Assembly: GCF_001584165.1 (NCBI RefSeq)
Contig: NZ_CP013233.1
Span: 4,224,620 to 4,288,619, forward strand
From: Collimonas arenae
GTDB taxonomy: Bacteria; Pseudomonadota; Gammaproteobacteria; Burkholderiales; Burkholderiaceae_D
Reading direction: 5' to 3'
Length of the DNA: 64,000 nucleotides
Shown here: positions 6,530 to 18,186 of the stretch, piece by piece
Layout of the letters: each line of letters starts with the position of its first letter
Position numbering within the stretch: the first letter of the stretch is position 1
Translations under genes and position numbers: made by a program
The notes under the pieces: generated by a model
Database searches by the model: none
Told to the model about the DNA's origin: nothing
Seen by the model: the letters and a program-made list of their open reading frames with translations, nothing else

Positions 6530-8551
6530 ATGTTTGTCCAACGTACGCTTTTATCCAGTGCGGTTCTGTCCGCACTCGCCGCTCTCTCGTCCGGCGCTTC
6601 CGCCCAAACCGCCACCAGCGAAACGCCCAGGCAACTGGCGCCGATCACGGTCACGGCAAGTCCGCTCAACGCCAATCCCGACACCCAGATACTGACGCCC
6701 ACCAAAGTGTTGTCCGGCGAAGAATTGCGCAACAAGGTCGGCACCTCGCTAGGCGACACCCTGGCGCAAGAACTCGGCGTATCGGCATCCGGCTTCGGCG
6801 CCGGCGCTTCCCGTCCGATCATCCGCGGCATGGAAGGTCCACGCGTCAAAATCCTGCAAAACGGCATGTCGGTGGCGGACGTCTCCAGCTTGTCCAACGA
6901 TCACGCGGTAGCAACTGAGGCGGCTACTGCGCGCCAGATTGAAATCCTGCGTGGACCGGCCGCCCTGCTGTATGGCTCAGGCGCCATCGGCGGCCTGGTC
7001 AATGTGATCAACGATCGCATCCCGACTGAGTTACAAAAAGGCATCAGTGGCGAGGCCGAAGCGCGTTACAGCAGCGTCGACAACGGTCGCAGCACATCGC
7101 TGGTGCTGGATGGTTCGGCTGGCCCGGTCGGTTGGCATCTGGACGGTGATTGGCGCGATACCGGCAACTACAAGATCCCCGGCCACGCCACCCGGAACGA
7201 CCCAGATTCGCCTTCAGGCCGGCTGCCGAACTCCTTCACCCATGAGACCGGGGTTGGCGCTGGCGCCTCGTATATCAGGTCCTGGGGCTATATCGGCGCA
7301 TCGGTAGCGACACTGGACGATCACTATGGCATTCCCACCGCAGAAAAGTCCTTCATCGACCTGCATCAGACCCGCTACGACATCGCCGGGCAGGTCGACG
7401 CCCCGTTCGCCGGTTTCGAAAAACTGACGTTCAAGGTGGGCCACACCGACTACACCCACACGGAGAAACAGGAAAACGGCGATCCCAATACCATTTTTTC
7501 CAACAAATCAACGGAAACCCGCTGGGAACTGGCCCACAAGCCGTTGGCCGGCTGGCATGGCACCTTCGGCATACAGACCGAAGACACGCGCTTTTCCGCG
7601 CTGGCTGCCGAGAGCGGCCTGCCGGATACCGTGCCGCGCACCAAATCCACATCGTTTGCCGCCTTCCTGGTGGAAGAGCGGAATTTTGGCCCGGTGCTGA
7701 CGAGTGCCGGCTTGCGCCTGGAATCGGTCAAGCGCCGGCCTGACGGCGATTCAGGCTTGGTCGACCGCAAGTTCAACCTGGCATCCTATTCGGTGGGCGC
7801 CTTGTGGGGCTTCATGCCGGGTTACGGCTTCGGCCCGACGGTCTCCATTGCACAACGCGCACCAGCTGCCGAGGAACTGTACTCAAACGGCCCACACGAA
7901 TCGACGGCGACGTTCGACATCGGCGATCCCGGCTTGAAAAAGGAAACCTCGCGCAATATCGAGCTGACTCTGCAGAAAACCTCGGGCTTGATCCGCTGGA
8001 AAGCCAATCTGTTCCAGAACCATGTCAGCAATTACGTGTTCGGCCGCAATGCCGGCCAGGTTGATGAAGACGGTGCAGCGAATCCGGATGGCGAATTCAC
8101 CGAGCGCTTCTGGTCGCAGGCGGACGCCACCATCCGCGGTGCCGAAGCTGAGATCAGCTATAACCTGCGCGGCGAAGGATTTTCAGTGCGCGGCTTTGCC
8201 GACACGTCGCGCGGCAAGCTGGACCAGATGGGCAACCTGCCGTTACAGCCGGCCACCCGCTACGGCGTGGAAGTCGGGTACCTGCAGGGGCCATGGCGTA
8301 GCGGCATGACCATCATGCGGGCGCAGCAGCAGGATCGCCTTGCGACCTTTGAAAACAGCGCAACGCCGGCCTACACTAAAATCGACGCCAACCTGTCCTA
8401 TACGCAGCACCTCGGCAATACGCAGGTGACCTGGTTTGCATTGGTCAAGAACCTGCTGAACCAAGACATCCGGCTGGCGACATCGGTACTGAAAGATGTT
8501 GCGCCGCAGCCGGGGCGCAGCCTGATTCTTGGCGTTCGTACAAGGTTCTGA
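6530..8551 (+). CDS. TonB-dependent outer-membrane receptor, ZnuD-like
   Basis: This 673-residue receptor starts at ATG 6530, preceded by AAGGA and followed by a clear signal peptide ending at ASAQ; upstream in-frame starts would ruin that signal. The plug domain contains the SNDHAVATEAATARQIEILR and GPAALLYGSGAIGGLVNVI motifs typical of the ZnuD branch, and the barrel ends in RTRF with terminal Phe. ZnuD-type receptors import zinc across the outer membrane using TonB energy. The zur-like gene, COG0523 GTPase and one-cysteine dksA lie just upstream. The zinc substrate is inferred from family resemblance and context; another metal or chelate is possible. Confidence 0.85.
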   Translation: MFVQRTLLSSAVLSALAALSSGASAQTATSETPRQLAPITVTASPLNANPDTQILTPTKVLSGEELRNKVGTSLGDTLAQELGVSASGFGAGASRPIIRGMEGPRVKILQNGMSVADVSSLSNDHAVATEAATARQIEILRGPAALLYGSGAIGGLVNVINDRIPTELQKGISGEAEARYSSVDNGRSTSLVLDGSAGPVGWHLDGDWRDTGNYKIPGHATRNDPDSPSGRLPNSFTHETGVGAGASYIRSWGYIGASVATLDDHYGIPTAEKSFIDLHQTRYDIAGQVDAPFAGFEKLTFKVGHTDYTHTEKQENGDPNTIFSNKSTETRWELAHKPLAGWHGTFGIQTEDTRFSALAAESGLPDTVPRTKSTSFAAFLVEERNFGPVLTSAGLRLESVKRRPDGDSGLVDRKFNLASYSVGALWGFMPGYGFGPTVSIAQRAPAAEELYSNGPHESTATFDIGDPGLKKETSRNIELTLQKTSGLIRWKANLFQNHVSNYVFGRNAGQVDEDGAANPDGEFTERFWSQADATIRGAEAEISYNLRGEGFSVRGFADTSRGKLDQMGNLPLQPATRYGVEVGYLQGPWRSGMTIMRAQQQDRLATFENSATPAYTKIDANLSYTQHLGNTQVTWFALVKNLLNQDIRLATSVLKDVAPQPGRSLILGVRTRF

Positions 8552-8573
8552 TTTTCGCCTGATTATCAGAACT

Positions 8574-8620
8574 GCTCGGATTGTCATGCCAAGTCATGTC
8601 ACATGGCAATCCGGGCGAGC
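8574..8620 (+). terminator. Possible hairpin terminator after the ZnuD-like receptor
   Basis: Arms GGATTGTCATG (8578-8588) and CATGGCAATCC (8602-8612) pair with one mismatch, and GCTC/GAGC extend the stem. No T run follows immediately; a short one appears near 8629. It may be a weak terminator or transcript-end stabiliser. The remainder of 8552-8956 is AT-rich and holds no gene that I can support; it should carry the promoter of the next gene. Confidence 0.35.
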
Positions 8621-8956
8621 AATGCAAATTTTTACTTATTGAATTGCCTTATGGAAATATTTGTGTAACAATTTATCACGCCAATGACATCTTTCCTGAG
8701 TTCCTTTGTGTTACCTTTAGCGGTATCGATTGATCGTGCTTTTTTAGTGTAAAAATTGCTAAAAAGCCGAGGCAGGGATGTGAGAAAATAACAATAAGAC
8801 AACAGCGAGTGATCCGAACGCATTGGCAAAAGCGCCCTCGGAATTCGCGAATCGGTAACCGGCAGCAGCGCAGCCGACCTCCCGCCCGGCACACGTTCTC
8901 AATCAGGCAGGGCTAGTCATACAGCTTTCACCGCAACTTACTTTCAGGGTTAATAC

Positions 8957-10339
8957 GTGGGGATTTTCTCGCTCTTCGGCAAAAATAATCGTCCAAACGG
9001 CGCACCACCGGAGGATGACAAAGTACCAGCCGCAGCAGACAATCAAACGCCGATTCTGTATGGTGACACCGTGGAGCGATCGACCAATTCGATGACTCTG
9101 CGCGATAGTGCGTCCCGCAGCACGACCTCGATGAAAATCGATGCCATCGAATCGGAAATGTCTTCCGAATTCGTCCACTTGCCGCCTACAGGCAAATCTG
9201 CCAGCGAAACCGACCTCGCGCCGACAACCACGACGCAAGGCTCCAACACCACCCAATTGACTTTACCGGTGATGAGCAGGACCACCGAGTACCTGGACAA
9301 CGAATCCCGTAGTGGCAGCATTGAAGTGTCGGTTTCCGACACGCCTGAAGTCATCGAAGAAGCTGCGGTTCTGTTCGCCAGCGATCAAAGCGAGATCGCC
9401 GAACAGCTGCTGCTCAATGCGATTGCCGATAACGATCTCGGCGCATCAACCCACATCGTCTGGTGGATGTTGCTGGACTTGTATCAAATCACCGGCAAGC
9501 AACAGGAGTTCGACAACCTGTCAGTCGACTTTGCCAACAAATTCGAAACCTCGCCGCCGACCTGGATCGACATCCTGACCCTCGATCCGCAGGCCAAGAA
9601 TCTAGAGCGGCCGGGAAGCATTCCGGCGGTAGCATTTTCCGGCAAGCTCGATGCCAACATCGGCAAGCAACTGGAACGCGCCCAGAAACTCAGCGCCAGC
9701 CACCCGGCACTGCGCCTGGAATTCACACGTGTCAGTTCGGTCGATCCGATCGGTTGCGGTCTACTGCTGCGCATGTTGAAGAAACTGCAAAAGGCCGGGC
9801 TTGACCTGACTCTGGTCGGCGCCGACGAACTGGCCGAACGAATCCGCGAAATCCTGCAGGTCGGGCGTCGCGACGAAACTGCCGCCCCCTGGCTGCTGTT
9901 GCTGGAAATCCTGCATCTGCTGAATCTCGAACAGGCTTTCGAAGACGCCAGCATCGATTATTCGATCACCTTCGAAGTTTCGCCACCGCCATTCATTGCG
10001 CCGCATAACAAAGTCATCACCGCCGCCGAGGAAAATATCCCGTCTCCCGGTATTCCGGCCGGCAATACTCTGCTGATGCCAACGCTGATCGAAGGTCGTA
10101 CCGACGAGTTGCTGACAAAAATACAGACCCATGCCAACGCTCACAGCCCGGCAATCATGGATTGTTCACGCCTGATCCGGGTCGACTTCAGCGCGGCGGG
10201 CGAGCTGCTGAATGGTTTGGCGGTGCTTGCCAGCAACGGCAACGCTATCGAATTCCATGGCGTCAACCACCTCATTACCGCCTTGTTCAAGGTGGTCGGC
10301 ATCCACGAAATCGTCCGCGTAGTGCCGCGCAAAAACTAA
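8957..10339 (+). CDS. STAS-domain protein of unknown function
   Basis: This is a 460-residue cytoplasmic protein with no signal or membrane segment. After a low-complexity Ser/Thr-rich region (1-110) and a helical segment (about 115-200) come two STAS-like modules: about 225-300 (LRLEFTRVSSVDPIGCGLLLRML) and about 375-455 (AIMDCSRLIRVDFSAAGELLNGL). Both have the helix-strand pattern of anti-sigma-factor antagonists, but neither shows an evident phosphorylatable Ser in the usual context. The GTG start is preceded by a weak ribosome-binding site. It lies upstream of hslVU on the same strand but is separated by that pair's own promoter. I cannot assign a role. Confidence 0.65.
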   Translation: MGIFSLFGKNNRPNGAPPEDDKVPAAADNQTPILYGDTVERSTNSMTLRDSASRSTTSMKIDAIESEMSSEFVHLPPTGKSASETDLAPTTTTQGSNTTQLTLPVMSRTTEYLDNESRSGSIEVSVSDTPEVIEEAAVLFASDQSEIAEQLLLNAIADNDLGASTHIVWWMLLDLYQITGKQQEFDNLSVDFANKFETSPPTWIDILTLDPQAKNLERPGSIPAVAFSGKLDANIGKQLERAQKLSASHPALRLEFTRVSSVDPIGCGLLLRMLKKLQKAGLDLTLVGADELAERIREILQVGRRDETAAPWLLLLEILHLLNLEQAFEDASIDYSITFEVSPPPFIAPHNKVITAAEENIPSPGIPAGNTLLMPTLIEGRTDELLTKIQTHANAHSPAIMDCSRLIRVDFSAAGELLNGLAVLASNGNAIEFHGVNHLITALFKVVGIHEIVRVVPRKN

Positions 10340-10429
10340 AGACTATCGAAAACAAGTTGGCTGTTTGGCAAAAATGAAGCCTCTCTTCTTGCCGTAGCTA
10401 CAACAACATTAATTCCACACAAATTTCCG

Positions 10430-10457
10430 CTTGCAATCAAGCAGGCCGTCCCCATTT
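10430..10457 (+). promoter_or_regulatory. Sigma-32 type heat-shock promoter for hslVU
   Basis: CTTGCAA (10430-10436) and CCCCATTT (10450-10457), separated by 13 bases, match the RpoH consensus CTTGAAA-N13-15-CCCCATnT with one mismatch. The site lies about 90 bases before hslV, a classic heat-shock gene. Confidence 0.75.
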
Positions 10458-10546
10458 TTTCCGAACAATATCGATTTATCGATCGATAATGAATCACATG
10501 CAGCGTGGCCGCATTCGCGCCCTGCATGATTTCTGAGGCTCGTAAA

Positions 10547-11083
10547 ATGGAACAATTTCATGGCACCACCATCCTTTCGGTACGGCGCGGCAACAGCGTT
10601 GCATTGGGCGGAGACGGTCAAGTAACGCTCGGCAATGTCGTGATGAAGGGCACCGCGCGCAAAGTGCGCAAGCTGTATCAGGGCAAGGTCCTGGTCGGCT
10701 TCGCTGGCGGCACCGCCGACGCATTCACCTTGCTCGACCTGTTTGAGGCAAAACTGGAGAAACACCAAGGCAACCTGATGCGCGCCTCGGTTGACCTGGC
10801 CAAGGAATGGCGTACCGATCGCATGCTGCGCCGCCTGGAAGCCATGCTGCTCACCGCCGACCGCGAAACCACATTGGTCATCACCGGCAACGGCGATGTG
10901 CTGGAGCCGACCGACGGCATTGGCGCAATCGGCTCGGGTGGCACGTTCGCCCAGTCCGCAGCCAAGGCGCTACAGGAAAACACCGAGCTGTCACCAGCCG
11001 AGATCGTCAAGAAATCGCTGGTGATTGCCGGCGAGCTCTGCATTTACACCAACCAGTCGCACATTATCGAAACCCTCGATTAA
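10547..11083 (+). CDS. hslV: ATP-dependent protease proteolytic subunit HslV
   Basis: HslV is the threonine protease of the HslUV (ClpQY) complex, which degrades misfolded and regulatory proteins in the cytoplasm. The 178-residue product has the leader MEQFHG followed by TTILSVRR, so Thr7 becomes the N-terminal nucleophile after processing. This short leader is typical of betaproteobacteria. The [12 protein letters not shown] and AIGSGG motifs are also present. The ATG at 10547 is preferred over upstream in-frame starts because it gives the exact family N-terminus. It lies 121 bases before hslU and behind a sigma-32 promoter. Confidence 0.95.
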   Translation: MEQFHGTTILSVRRGNSVALGGDGQVTLGNVVMKGTARKVRKLYQGKVLVGFAGGTADAFTLLDLFEAKLEKHQGNLMRASVDLAKEWRTDRMLRRLEAMLLTADRETTLVITGNGDVLEPTDGIGAIGSGGTFAQSAAKALQENTELSPAEIVKKSLVIAGELCIYTNQSHIIETLD

Positions 11084-11204
11084 GCCTTCATCCAATCTCG
11101 ACTGTGAAGCACTGCGCCAAATCGACTGCATGCCTGCCTGATTCAATCATGAGTCAGGCGACAGCGACATGCCCGCAGGCTTCCAAACAACACGCGGAAA
11201 AATC

Positions 11205-12551
<1,347 letters not shown>

Positions 12552-12568
12552 CTCCAGCGTAGCGGGCC

Positions 12569-12599
12569 CGGGATCGCATTGCAGGTAGCCGATCCCGGA
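12569..12599. terminator. Hairpin between convergent hslU and gspC
   Basis: CCGGGATCG (12569-12577) and CGATCCCGG (12591-12599) form a perfect 9-bp stem with a 13-base loop between the converging hslU and gsp transcripts. There is no T tract on either side, so Rho-independent termination is uncertain. Confidence 0.4.
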
Positions 12600-12619
12600 T
12601 CTCGAATCACTTGAATTCA

Positions 12620-13192
12620 TTATTTATCCTGAGCTGCCGAGGCCGGCCCTTCGACGGCGCTTTCCTGGGTAGTCATAGCAGGAGCCGGCGCTGACGCTGG
12701 CACTGGCATTTGAGTCGGCGTCAGGATCGGCGAAGCGGTCGCCATTCCCGTCTGCGGCTGCGGATCTTGCGGCAACATCACGCGCTTTAACACGCCCCCT
12801 TCCGACAACAAAACGTATGTCGCATGCACTTCCTTGACGCTGGTCCCCGGCAGCAAATCCTTGCCTTGCCGCACTGCTTGCGGCGGCTTGCCGTCGGCGC
12901 TCAGGATCGCCACGCTCTCTTCACCCTTTTTTGCCGCAACCACGCCCAACAATTGATAATTGCTGGCGACAGTTACCGCTCCCCGTCCACCAAACAGCCC
13001 TGCCGCCAATGACACGTCGACTTGCTGCTCTTCCGCCTGCGGCGGCGCCGCAACGGCGCGCAGTGGCGGCTTGATCAATTGCATCACCCAGTAAGCGATG
13101 CATGCGCACAGCAGCATGAATAGCAGCAGGCTGACCAATCCCGGCAGGCGCTTTGCATGCCTGCCCAGTTTCTTGCTAATTTGTCCGTTCAC
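12620..13192 (-). CDS. gspC: Type II secretion system inner-membrane protein GspC
   Basis: GspC links the inner-membrane platform to the secretin. The 190-residue product has a short cytoplasmic tail, one membrane helix (about 18-38), a linker and a homology-region domain (about 55-150, SNYQLLGVVAAKKGEESVAI) that contacts the N0 domain of GspD. The C-terminal tail is Pro/Ala-rich and no PDZ domain is present, which makes it shorter than enterobacterial GspC. It is the last gene of the operon, 18 bases after gspF, instead of the usual first position. Confidence 0.85.
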   Translation of the reverse strand: MNGQISKKLGRHAKRLPGLVSLLLFMLLCACIAYWVMQLIKPPLRAVAAPPQAEEQQVDVSLAAGLFGGRGAVTVASNYQLLGVVAAKKGEESVAILSADGKPPQAVRQGKDLLPGTSVKEVHATYVLLSEGGVLKRVMLPQDPQPQTGMATASPILTPTQMPVPASAPAPAMTTQESAVEGPASAAQDK

Positions 13193-13210
13193 GTTTGTCC
13201 TAGCCTCGTC

Positions 13211-14431
13211 CTAGCGCACCAACTGGTTAATTTCAATAATCGGCATCAATACCGCCAGCACAATCAGCAATACCACCACACCCATCGCCAGGATCAGGAT
13301 CGGCTCCAGCAGGCCGGCAATCGTCATGGCGCGGCGTTCCAGATCCTGCTCCTGGGCGCTGGCTGCACGCTCCAGCATGGCGGGCAACTCACCGGTGACT
13401 TCGCCGGCACGGATCATGTGGATCAGCATCGGCGGAAAATGCTTGTGCGCGGCCAGCGCACGCGCCAGGCCAACTCCTTCACGCACACTGGTCGCGGCGG
13501 TATCCACTTGCTGTCGCATGGCGACGTTGGAAAGCGTATCGCGGCTGGTTTGCAGCGCTTTCAGGATGGGTACGCCGGAACCGGTAGTGATCGCCAACGT
13601 GCTGGCGAAGCGGGCGGTGTTCAGACTGCGTTCGAACTTACCATACAGCGGCGCACTGAGCAGCCAGGTGTGCCAGCGCATCTTGGTCGCCGGATTCTTC
13701 AGGGCGGTGCGCCAACCGTAAAACAGCGCAATCACCGCGATCAGCACCATCCAGCCGTAATTGCGCACGAAATCGGAAGTAGCCAGCATCATCACCGTCA
13801 ACATCGGTAGCTTCTGCTTGGTATTGGCGAATACCGAAACGATCTGCGGCACCACGTAGGTCAATAGGAAGATCACGATCACGAACGCCACCACGGTGAC
13901 AATAGCCGGGTAAGTAAAAGCCAACTTCACCTTCTGCACCAGCGAATTGCGACGCTCGATATAGTCGGCGAGGCGCGACAGCACGCGCGACAACTGGCCA
14001 ATCTGTTCACCCGAGGCGACCAGCGCCCGGTAGATTTCAGCGAAATCGCGGGGATGGCCTGCCAGCGCAGCGGATAAGGAGGCGCCGCCCATGACTTCCG
14101 AGCGGATCGATGCGATCAGGTCGCGTTGGTAGGTGCGCTCAGCCTGCTCCAGCAACGCCGTCAAGGCCTGTTCCAGCGGCAGGCTGGCTTCCAGCAGGCT
14201 GGCCAACTGGCGCGTGAACAGGGCGATCTCGACGGTCGACAAATGCTCGCCGAAACCACGCCGCTGCATATTGCCGGCGGCATCCACCTGCTGCGCAATC
14301 GCCTCCACCGTCAGCGGCAGCAAACCCTGGGCGCGCAGGTCGGCGCGCGCCATCTTGGCGCTGTCGGCATTGACCACGCCTTTGGTGGTGCTGCCGGCGG
14401 CATCTACCGCTTCGTAACGAAATGCTGGCAC
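13211..14431 (-). CDS. gspF: Type II secretion system platform protein GspF
   Basis: GspF is the polytopic core of the assembly platform, working with ATPase GspE to add pseudopilins. At 406 residues it has normal length, with two GspF domains (about 70-195 and 270-395) and three membrane helices, including AIVTVVAFVIVIFLLTYVV and a C-terminal hydrophobic helix. It starts 12 bases after gspE and ends 18 bases before gspC. Confidence 0.93.
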   Translation of the reverse strand: MPAFRYEAVDAAGSTTKGVVNADSAKMARADLRAQGLLPLTVEAIAQQVDAAGNMQRRGFGEHLSTVEIALFTRQLASLLEASLPLEQALTALLEQAERTYQRDLIASIRSEVMGGASLSAALAGHPRDFAEIYRALVASGEQIGQLSRVLSRLADYIERRNSLVQKVKLAFTYPAIVTVVAFVIVIFLLTYVVPQIVSVFANTKQKLPMLTVMMLATSDFVRNYGWMVLIAVIALFYGWRTALKNPATKMRWHTWLLSAPLYGKFERSLNTARFASTLAITTGSGVPILKALQTSRDTLSNVAMRQQVDTAATSVREGVGLARALAAHKHFPPMLIHMIRAGEVTGELPAMLERAASAQEQDLERRAMTIAGLLEPILILAMGVVVLLIVLAVLMPIIEINQLVR

Positions 14432-14443
14432 TCTGCTCCTCGC

Positions 14444-15895
14444 TTATTCTTTGGTCACGCGCAGCAATTCGGCCTGCGTGGTGACGCCATCGGCAAGCCA
14501 GCGCTCGCCGTCCTGGCGCATGGTGCGCATGCCGTCGCGCTGCGCCACCTGCAAAATCTCGGCTTCGGAAGCGCGGTTGTGAATCTGCGCCTGTATCTCA
14601 TCGGTGGTCAGCAACAATTCATAGACCCCGACGCGGCCATGATAGCCAGTATGCCCGCATTGTTCGCAGCCGACTGCGTGCCACATCTGGCCATCGTGCC
14701 GGCGGCAGTGAACACACAACTTGCGCACCAGCCGCTGCGCCACCACGCCCAGCAGCGAGGACGACAACAGGAACGGTTCGATACCCATATCGAGCAGCCG
14801 CGTGACCGCTGCCGCCGAATCGTTGGTATGCAGGGTCGCCAGCACCAAATGGCCGGTGAGCGATGCTTGCACGGCGATCTGGGCGGTTTCAAGATCGCGG
14901 ATTTCGCCGATCATGATGACGTCCGGATCTTGCCGCAAGATCGCTCGCAAGGCTTTGGCGAACGTCATGTCGATGCGGGCATTGACCTGGGTCTGGCCGA
15001 CGCCGGCCAGCTCGTATTCGATCGGATCTTCCACTGTCAGGATATTGGTGCTGCTGGTATTCAAGCGCGACAGCGCTGCATACAGCGTAGTGGTCTTGCC
15101 CGAACCAGTCGGCCCGGTAACCAGCACGATGCCGTGCGGCTGCGCGATCAGGCGATCGAATTGCGGCAGCACCGCCGGGCTCATGCCCAGATGCTGCAGG
15201 TCAAGTCGGCCGGCTTCCTTGTCGAGCAGACGCAGCACGGCGCGTTCGCCGTGACCGGTGGGCAAGGTCGAGACCCGCACGTCGACCGGTTTGCCGCCAA
15301 CACGTAACGTGATGCGGCCGTCCTGCGGCAGGCGCTTTTCGGCAATGTCGAGCTGCGCCATGATCTTGATGCGCGAAATCAGCGAAGCATGTACCGCTTT
15401 CTTCGGCCGCACCACATCGCGCAGGCTGCCGTCAATGCGGAAGCGCACCACCGATATCTGCTCGAACGGCTCGATATGGATGTCCGACGCGCCCTCCCGC
15501 AGCGCCTGCGTCAGCAGCACGTTGATCATACGGATCACCGGTGCATCGTCAGATGATTCCAGTAGATCCTCGATTGCCGGCATATCCTGCATCAGCTTGG
15601 CCAGGTCAAGATCGGATTCGAACTCATCCACCACTTGCGCGGCGTCGCCGCCCGCACCGGCATAAGCCTTGGCAATCGCTTCATCCAGCGCATCGCGCGC
15701 CATTGAGCGGAACGTCACACGGCCAAAACGGCGACTGATTTCGGCGATGGCGGTCGGCTGGGTAGCATCGGAAATCCACACCTCGACCGGATTGTCGGCA
15801 CCATTGGTATCTTCGATGCGCTGCGCCAACACCGAAAAATTGCGGGCGAACGCATATGGCAGCAAGCGCGCGTCAGTCATTCTGGGATCGCTCAT
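14444..15895 (-). CDS. gspE: Type II secretion system ATPase GspE
   Basis: GspE is the cytoplasmic hexameric ATPase that powers pseudopilus assembly. In 483 residues it shows the N-terminal N2E-type domain, Walker [11 protein letters not shown] (about 259-268), the Asp box with MIGEIRD (about 325-331), the His box LATLHTND, and a CxxC zinc-binding pair (CVHC / CEQC, about 392-413). Its start codon overlaps the gspD stop by 4 bases (ATGA), which implies translational coupling. Confidence 0.96.
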   Translation of the reverse strand: MSDPRMTDARLLPYAFARNFSVLAQRIEDTNGADNPVEVWISDATQPTAIAEISRRFGRVTFRSMARDALDEAIAKAYAGAGGDAAQVVDEFESDLDLAKLMQDMPAIEDLLESSDDAPVIRMINVLLTQALREGASDIHIEPFEQISVVRFRIDGSLRDVVRPKKAVHASLISRIKIMAQLDIAEKRLPQDGRITLRVGGKPVDVRVSTLPTGHGERAVLRLLDKEAGRLDLQHLGMSPAVLPQFDRLIAQPHGIVLVTGPTGSGKTTTLYAALSRLNTSSTNILTVEDPIEYELAGVGQTQVNARIDMTFAKALRAILRQDPDVIMIGEIRDLETAQIAVQASLTGHLVLATLHTNDSAAAVTRLLDMGIEPFLLSSSLLGVVAQRLVRKLCVHCRRHDGQMWHAVGCEQCGHTGYHGRVGVYELLLTTDEIQAQIHNRASEAEILQVAQRDGMRTMRQDGERWLADGVTTQAELLRVTKE

Positions 15896-18186
15896 GGCGC
15901 TCTGTCGTTAATGAAACCCGGCGCCGGCGAAGCTTTAGCAGGCTTAGGCATCACGAGGACAGGTGCGGCCTGGTCGGGTGTGGATGCATCCGCTGCAGCA
16001 CCCTGTTTGCGCAAGTCGAGGAAAGGGCCGCCATCCTCCGGCTTGGCCATCACTGCCGGGCCGAAATCGGTCAGGATGCTCTTGCCCGGCTGCACGCTGA
16101 TCTGTTGCTTGCGCATGTAATCGTAGCGATCGACCGACACCAGGTTGCTCTGTTCCTTGTCGCGGATGATCGTCGGCCGCAGGAAAATCATCAGATTGGT
16201 TTTGGTGCGTGAACCGGATTGATACTTGAAAAAATTGCCGATGAATGGCAGGTCGCCCAGCAGCGGCACCTTCTGGATACTGCTCTCGTTGTCGTCGCCG
16301 ATCAGGCCGCCGAGAGCAATGATCTGGCCATCGTCAACCAACACGTTGGTATCCAATGAACGCTTGGTGGTGGACGGTCCGTTCTGATTACCAGCAGTTG
16401 CCTGTATCACTTGCGACACTTCCTGCGAAATCTCCAGGCGCACCGTGCCGCCTTCCGAGATATGCGGCTTGATCTTCAGCGCGGTGCCGACGTCCTTGCG
16501 GTCAACGGTGGTAAACGGATTGGTCGTAGTGCCCCCGGTAGTGGCGTACGAACCAGTGACGAACGGCACGTTCTGACCGACGACGATCTTGGCTTCTTCA
16601 TTATCCAACGTCAGCAGGTTCGGCATCGACAGCACGTTGCCGCCCGTCGTATTGTTCAAGGCGCTGGCCAGTGCCCCCAGACCGATCTTGCCGGCAATCT
16701 GGCGGAACACACCGAGCTGCAGACCGCTGCCGATAGTCGGCACGGTGCTGGTGCTCGTACCAGAATTGATTGCCTGGCCGATTGCGGTATTAAACAGATT
16801 GCCGCTGGTGATGCCTGAATTGGTGCCGGTAAAACCTGTACCGCCGCCGACCCGGTAATTGCTGTTACTGTCGCCGGTCAGGGCCAGCCATTGCACGCCG
16901 ATTTCGCTTGCTGCGGTGTCGGTGACTTCGACGATCAACGCCTCCACATACACCTGCGCCCGGCGCGTATCGAGCTGATCGATGACGCCACGAATATTCC
17001 GGTAGACCGGTTCGCTGGCGGTAATGATGAGCGTATTGGTCGTATCGTCGGCCTGGATGAAACCGGCTGCATTGCTGCCGCCGGACGATTGCGATGAAGC
17101 GTCGTTGGCGGGCGATGGCGTCGACGTCGACGTGCCAAGCGAATTGCTGTTCGAGCTTTGCAGCATACTGCCCGAATTGCCGCCAGCACTGGCGTTCTTG
17201 CTGGACGAATTGCTGGTCGGTAGCGAAGTATCCGCAGAAACGATGGCGCGCAGGGTCTTGGCCAGCTTTACCGCATCGGCATTTTTCAGGTAGACCACAT
17301 GCACATTGCCGGCATTGGTAGTCGGCTGATCAAGCTTGGCAATCAGCGACTTGGCCAGGTTGGCGCGTCCTGCCGAAGGCGCACGGACGATCACCGAATT
17401 GGTCCGCGAATCGGCCATGATGATGGTGCGCGAACCATCGCCGGCGCCCGGCGCAGCCGAACCGGGATCAAGCAGCTTGCTGGCCATGACGGCAATATCG
17501 CTGGCTACCGCGTAACGTATCGGCACCACATCCAGATCACTGACGGCGGGTACGTCGAGAGCAGCAATCATCTTACCCAGGCGCTGCAGATTCTCGGCGT
17601 AGTCGGTTACCACCAAGGTGTTGTTGCCTGGATTGGCGTTGATCGTATTATTCGGAGAAATCAGCGGACGCAGCACCGGCAGAATATTCGTGGCCGACTC
17701 GTAGTTCAGCGAGAATATCTGTGTCGCAATCTGGTCGCCGCGAACGCCAGGTGCGCGTGCGCTGCCGGAGACTGCACCGAGCTGCAGCTTGGCGTCGGCT
17801 TCAGGCACGACCTTGACGAAGCCGTCGCCACGCACCACGGCATAACCTTGCAGGCGCAAGGTCGATGCCAACAGATCGAAAGCCTGGGCCTTGCTCAACG
17901 GCTTTTCCGACACCAGGTTGATGGTGCCCTTGACGCGCGGATCGATGATGAAAGTCATGTTGGTGTACTGGCCAACTGCCTTGATCACCGACTCGATATC
18001 GGCGCCGACAAAATTCATCACTGCCTGGCCGCTCACCCCCTCGACGGGGCTGATTGCGGTATTCGCCGCCAGCACCGGTGGCACCGCGGCAACGACGGCG
18101 CAGGTCAGCAAAGTGATGGCAGCGGCGCTACGCCAGTTGCGTGCTTCAAATGTCGAGAGTATTGCGAAATACATTTTATCTTTCAT
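15892..18186 (-). CDS. gspD: Type II secretion system secretin GspD
   Basis: GspD forms the outer-membrane channel. The 764-residue protein has a signal peptide (about 1-40, ending VLAA), an N0 domain (about 50-120), N1-N3 repeats (about 155-425, with a Ser/Asn-rich low-complexity insert in N3 near 325-370) and a C-terminal secretin domain with [15 protein letters not shown]. No pilotin-binding S domain of the Klebsiella type is obvious. Start and stop overlap gspN and gspE by 4 bases each. Confidence 0.95.
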   Translation of the reverse strand: MKDKMYFAILSTFEARNWRSAAAITLLTCAVVAAVPPVLAANTAISPVEGVSGQAVMNFVGADIESVIKAVGQYTNMTFIIDPRVKGTINLVSEKPLSKAQAFDLLASTLRLQGYAVVRGDGFVKVVPEADAKLQLGAVSGSARAPGVRGDQIATQIFSLNYESATNILPVLRPLISPNNTINANPGNNTLVVTDYAENLQRLGKMIAALDVPAVSDLDVVPIRYAVASDIAVMASKLLDPGSAAPGAGDGSRTIIMADSRTNSVIVRAPSAGRANLAKSLIAKLDQPTTNAGNVHVVYLKNADAVKLAKTLRAIVSADTSLPTSNSSSKNASAGGNSGSMLQSSNSNSLGTSTSTPSPANDASSQSSGGSNAAGFIQADDTTNTLIITASEPVYRNIRGVIDQLDTRRAQVYVEALIVEVTDTAASEIGVQWLALTGDSNSNYRVGGGTGFTGTNSGITSGNLFNTAIGQAINSGTSTSTVPTIGSGLQLGVFRQIAGKIGLGALASALNNTTGGNVLSMPNLLTLDNEEAKIVVGQNVPFVTGSYATTGGTTTNPFTTVDRKDVGTALKIKPHISEGGTVRLEISQEVSQVIQATAGNQNGPSTTKRSLDTNVLVDDGQIIALGGLIGDDNESSIQKVPLLGDLPFIGNFFKYQSGSRTKTNLMIFLRPTIIRDKEQSNLVSVDRYDYMRKQQISVQPGKSILTDFGPAVMAKPEDGGPFLDLRKQGAAADASTPDQAAPVLVMPKPAKASPAPGFINDRAP

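Noticed and set aside
14126..15307. Plus-strand open frame of 393 codons
   Set aside because: Antisense of gspF/gspE; His/Arg/Gln-rich translation without motifs.
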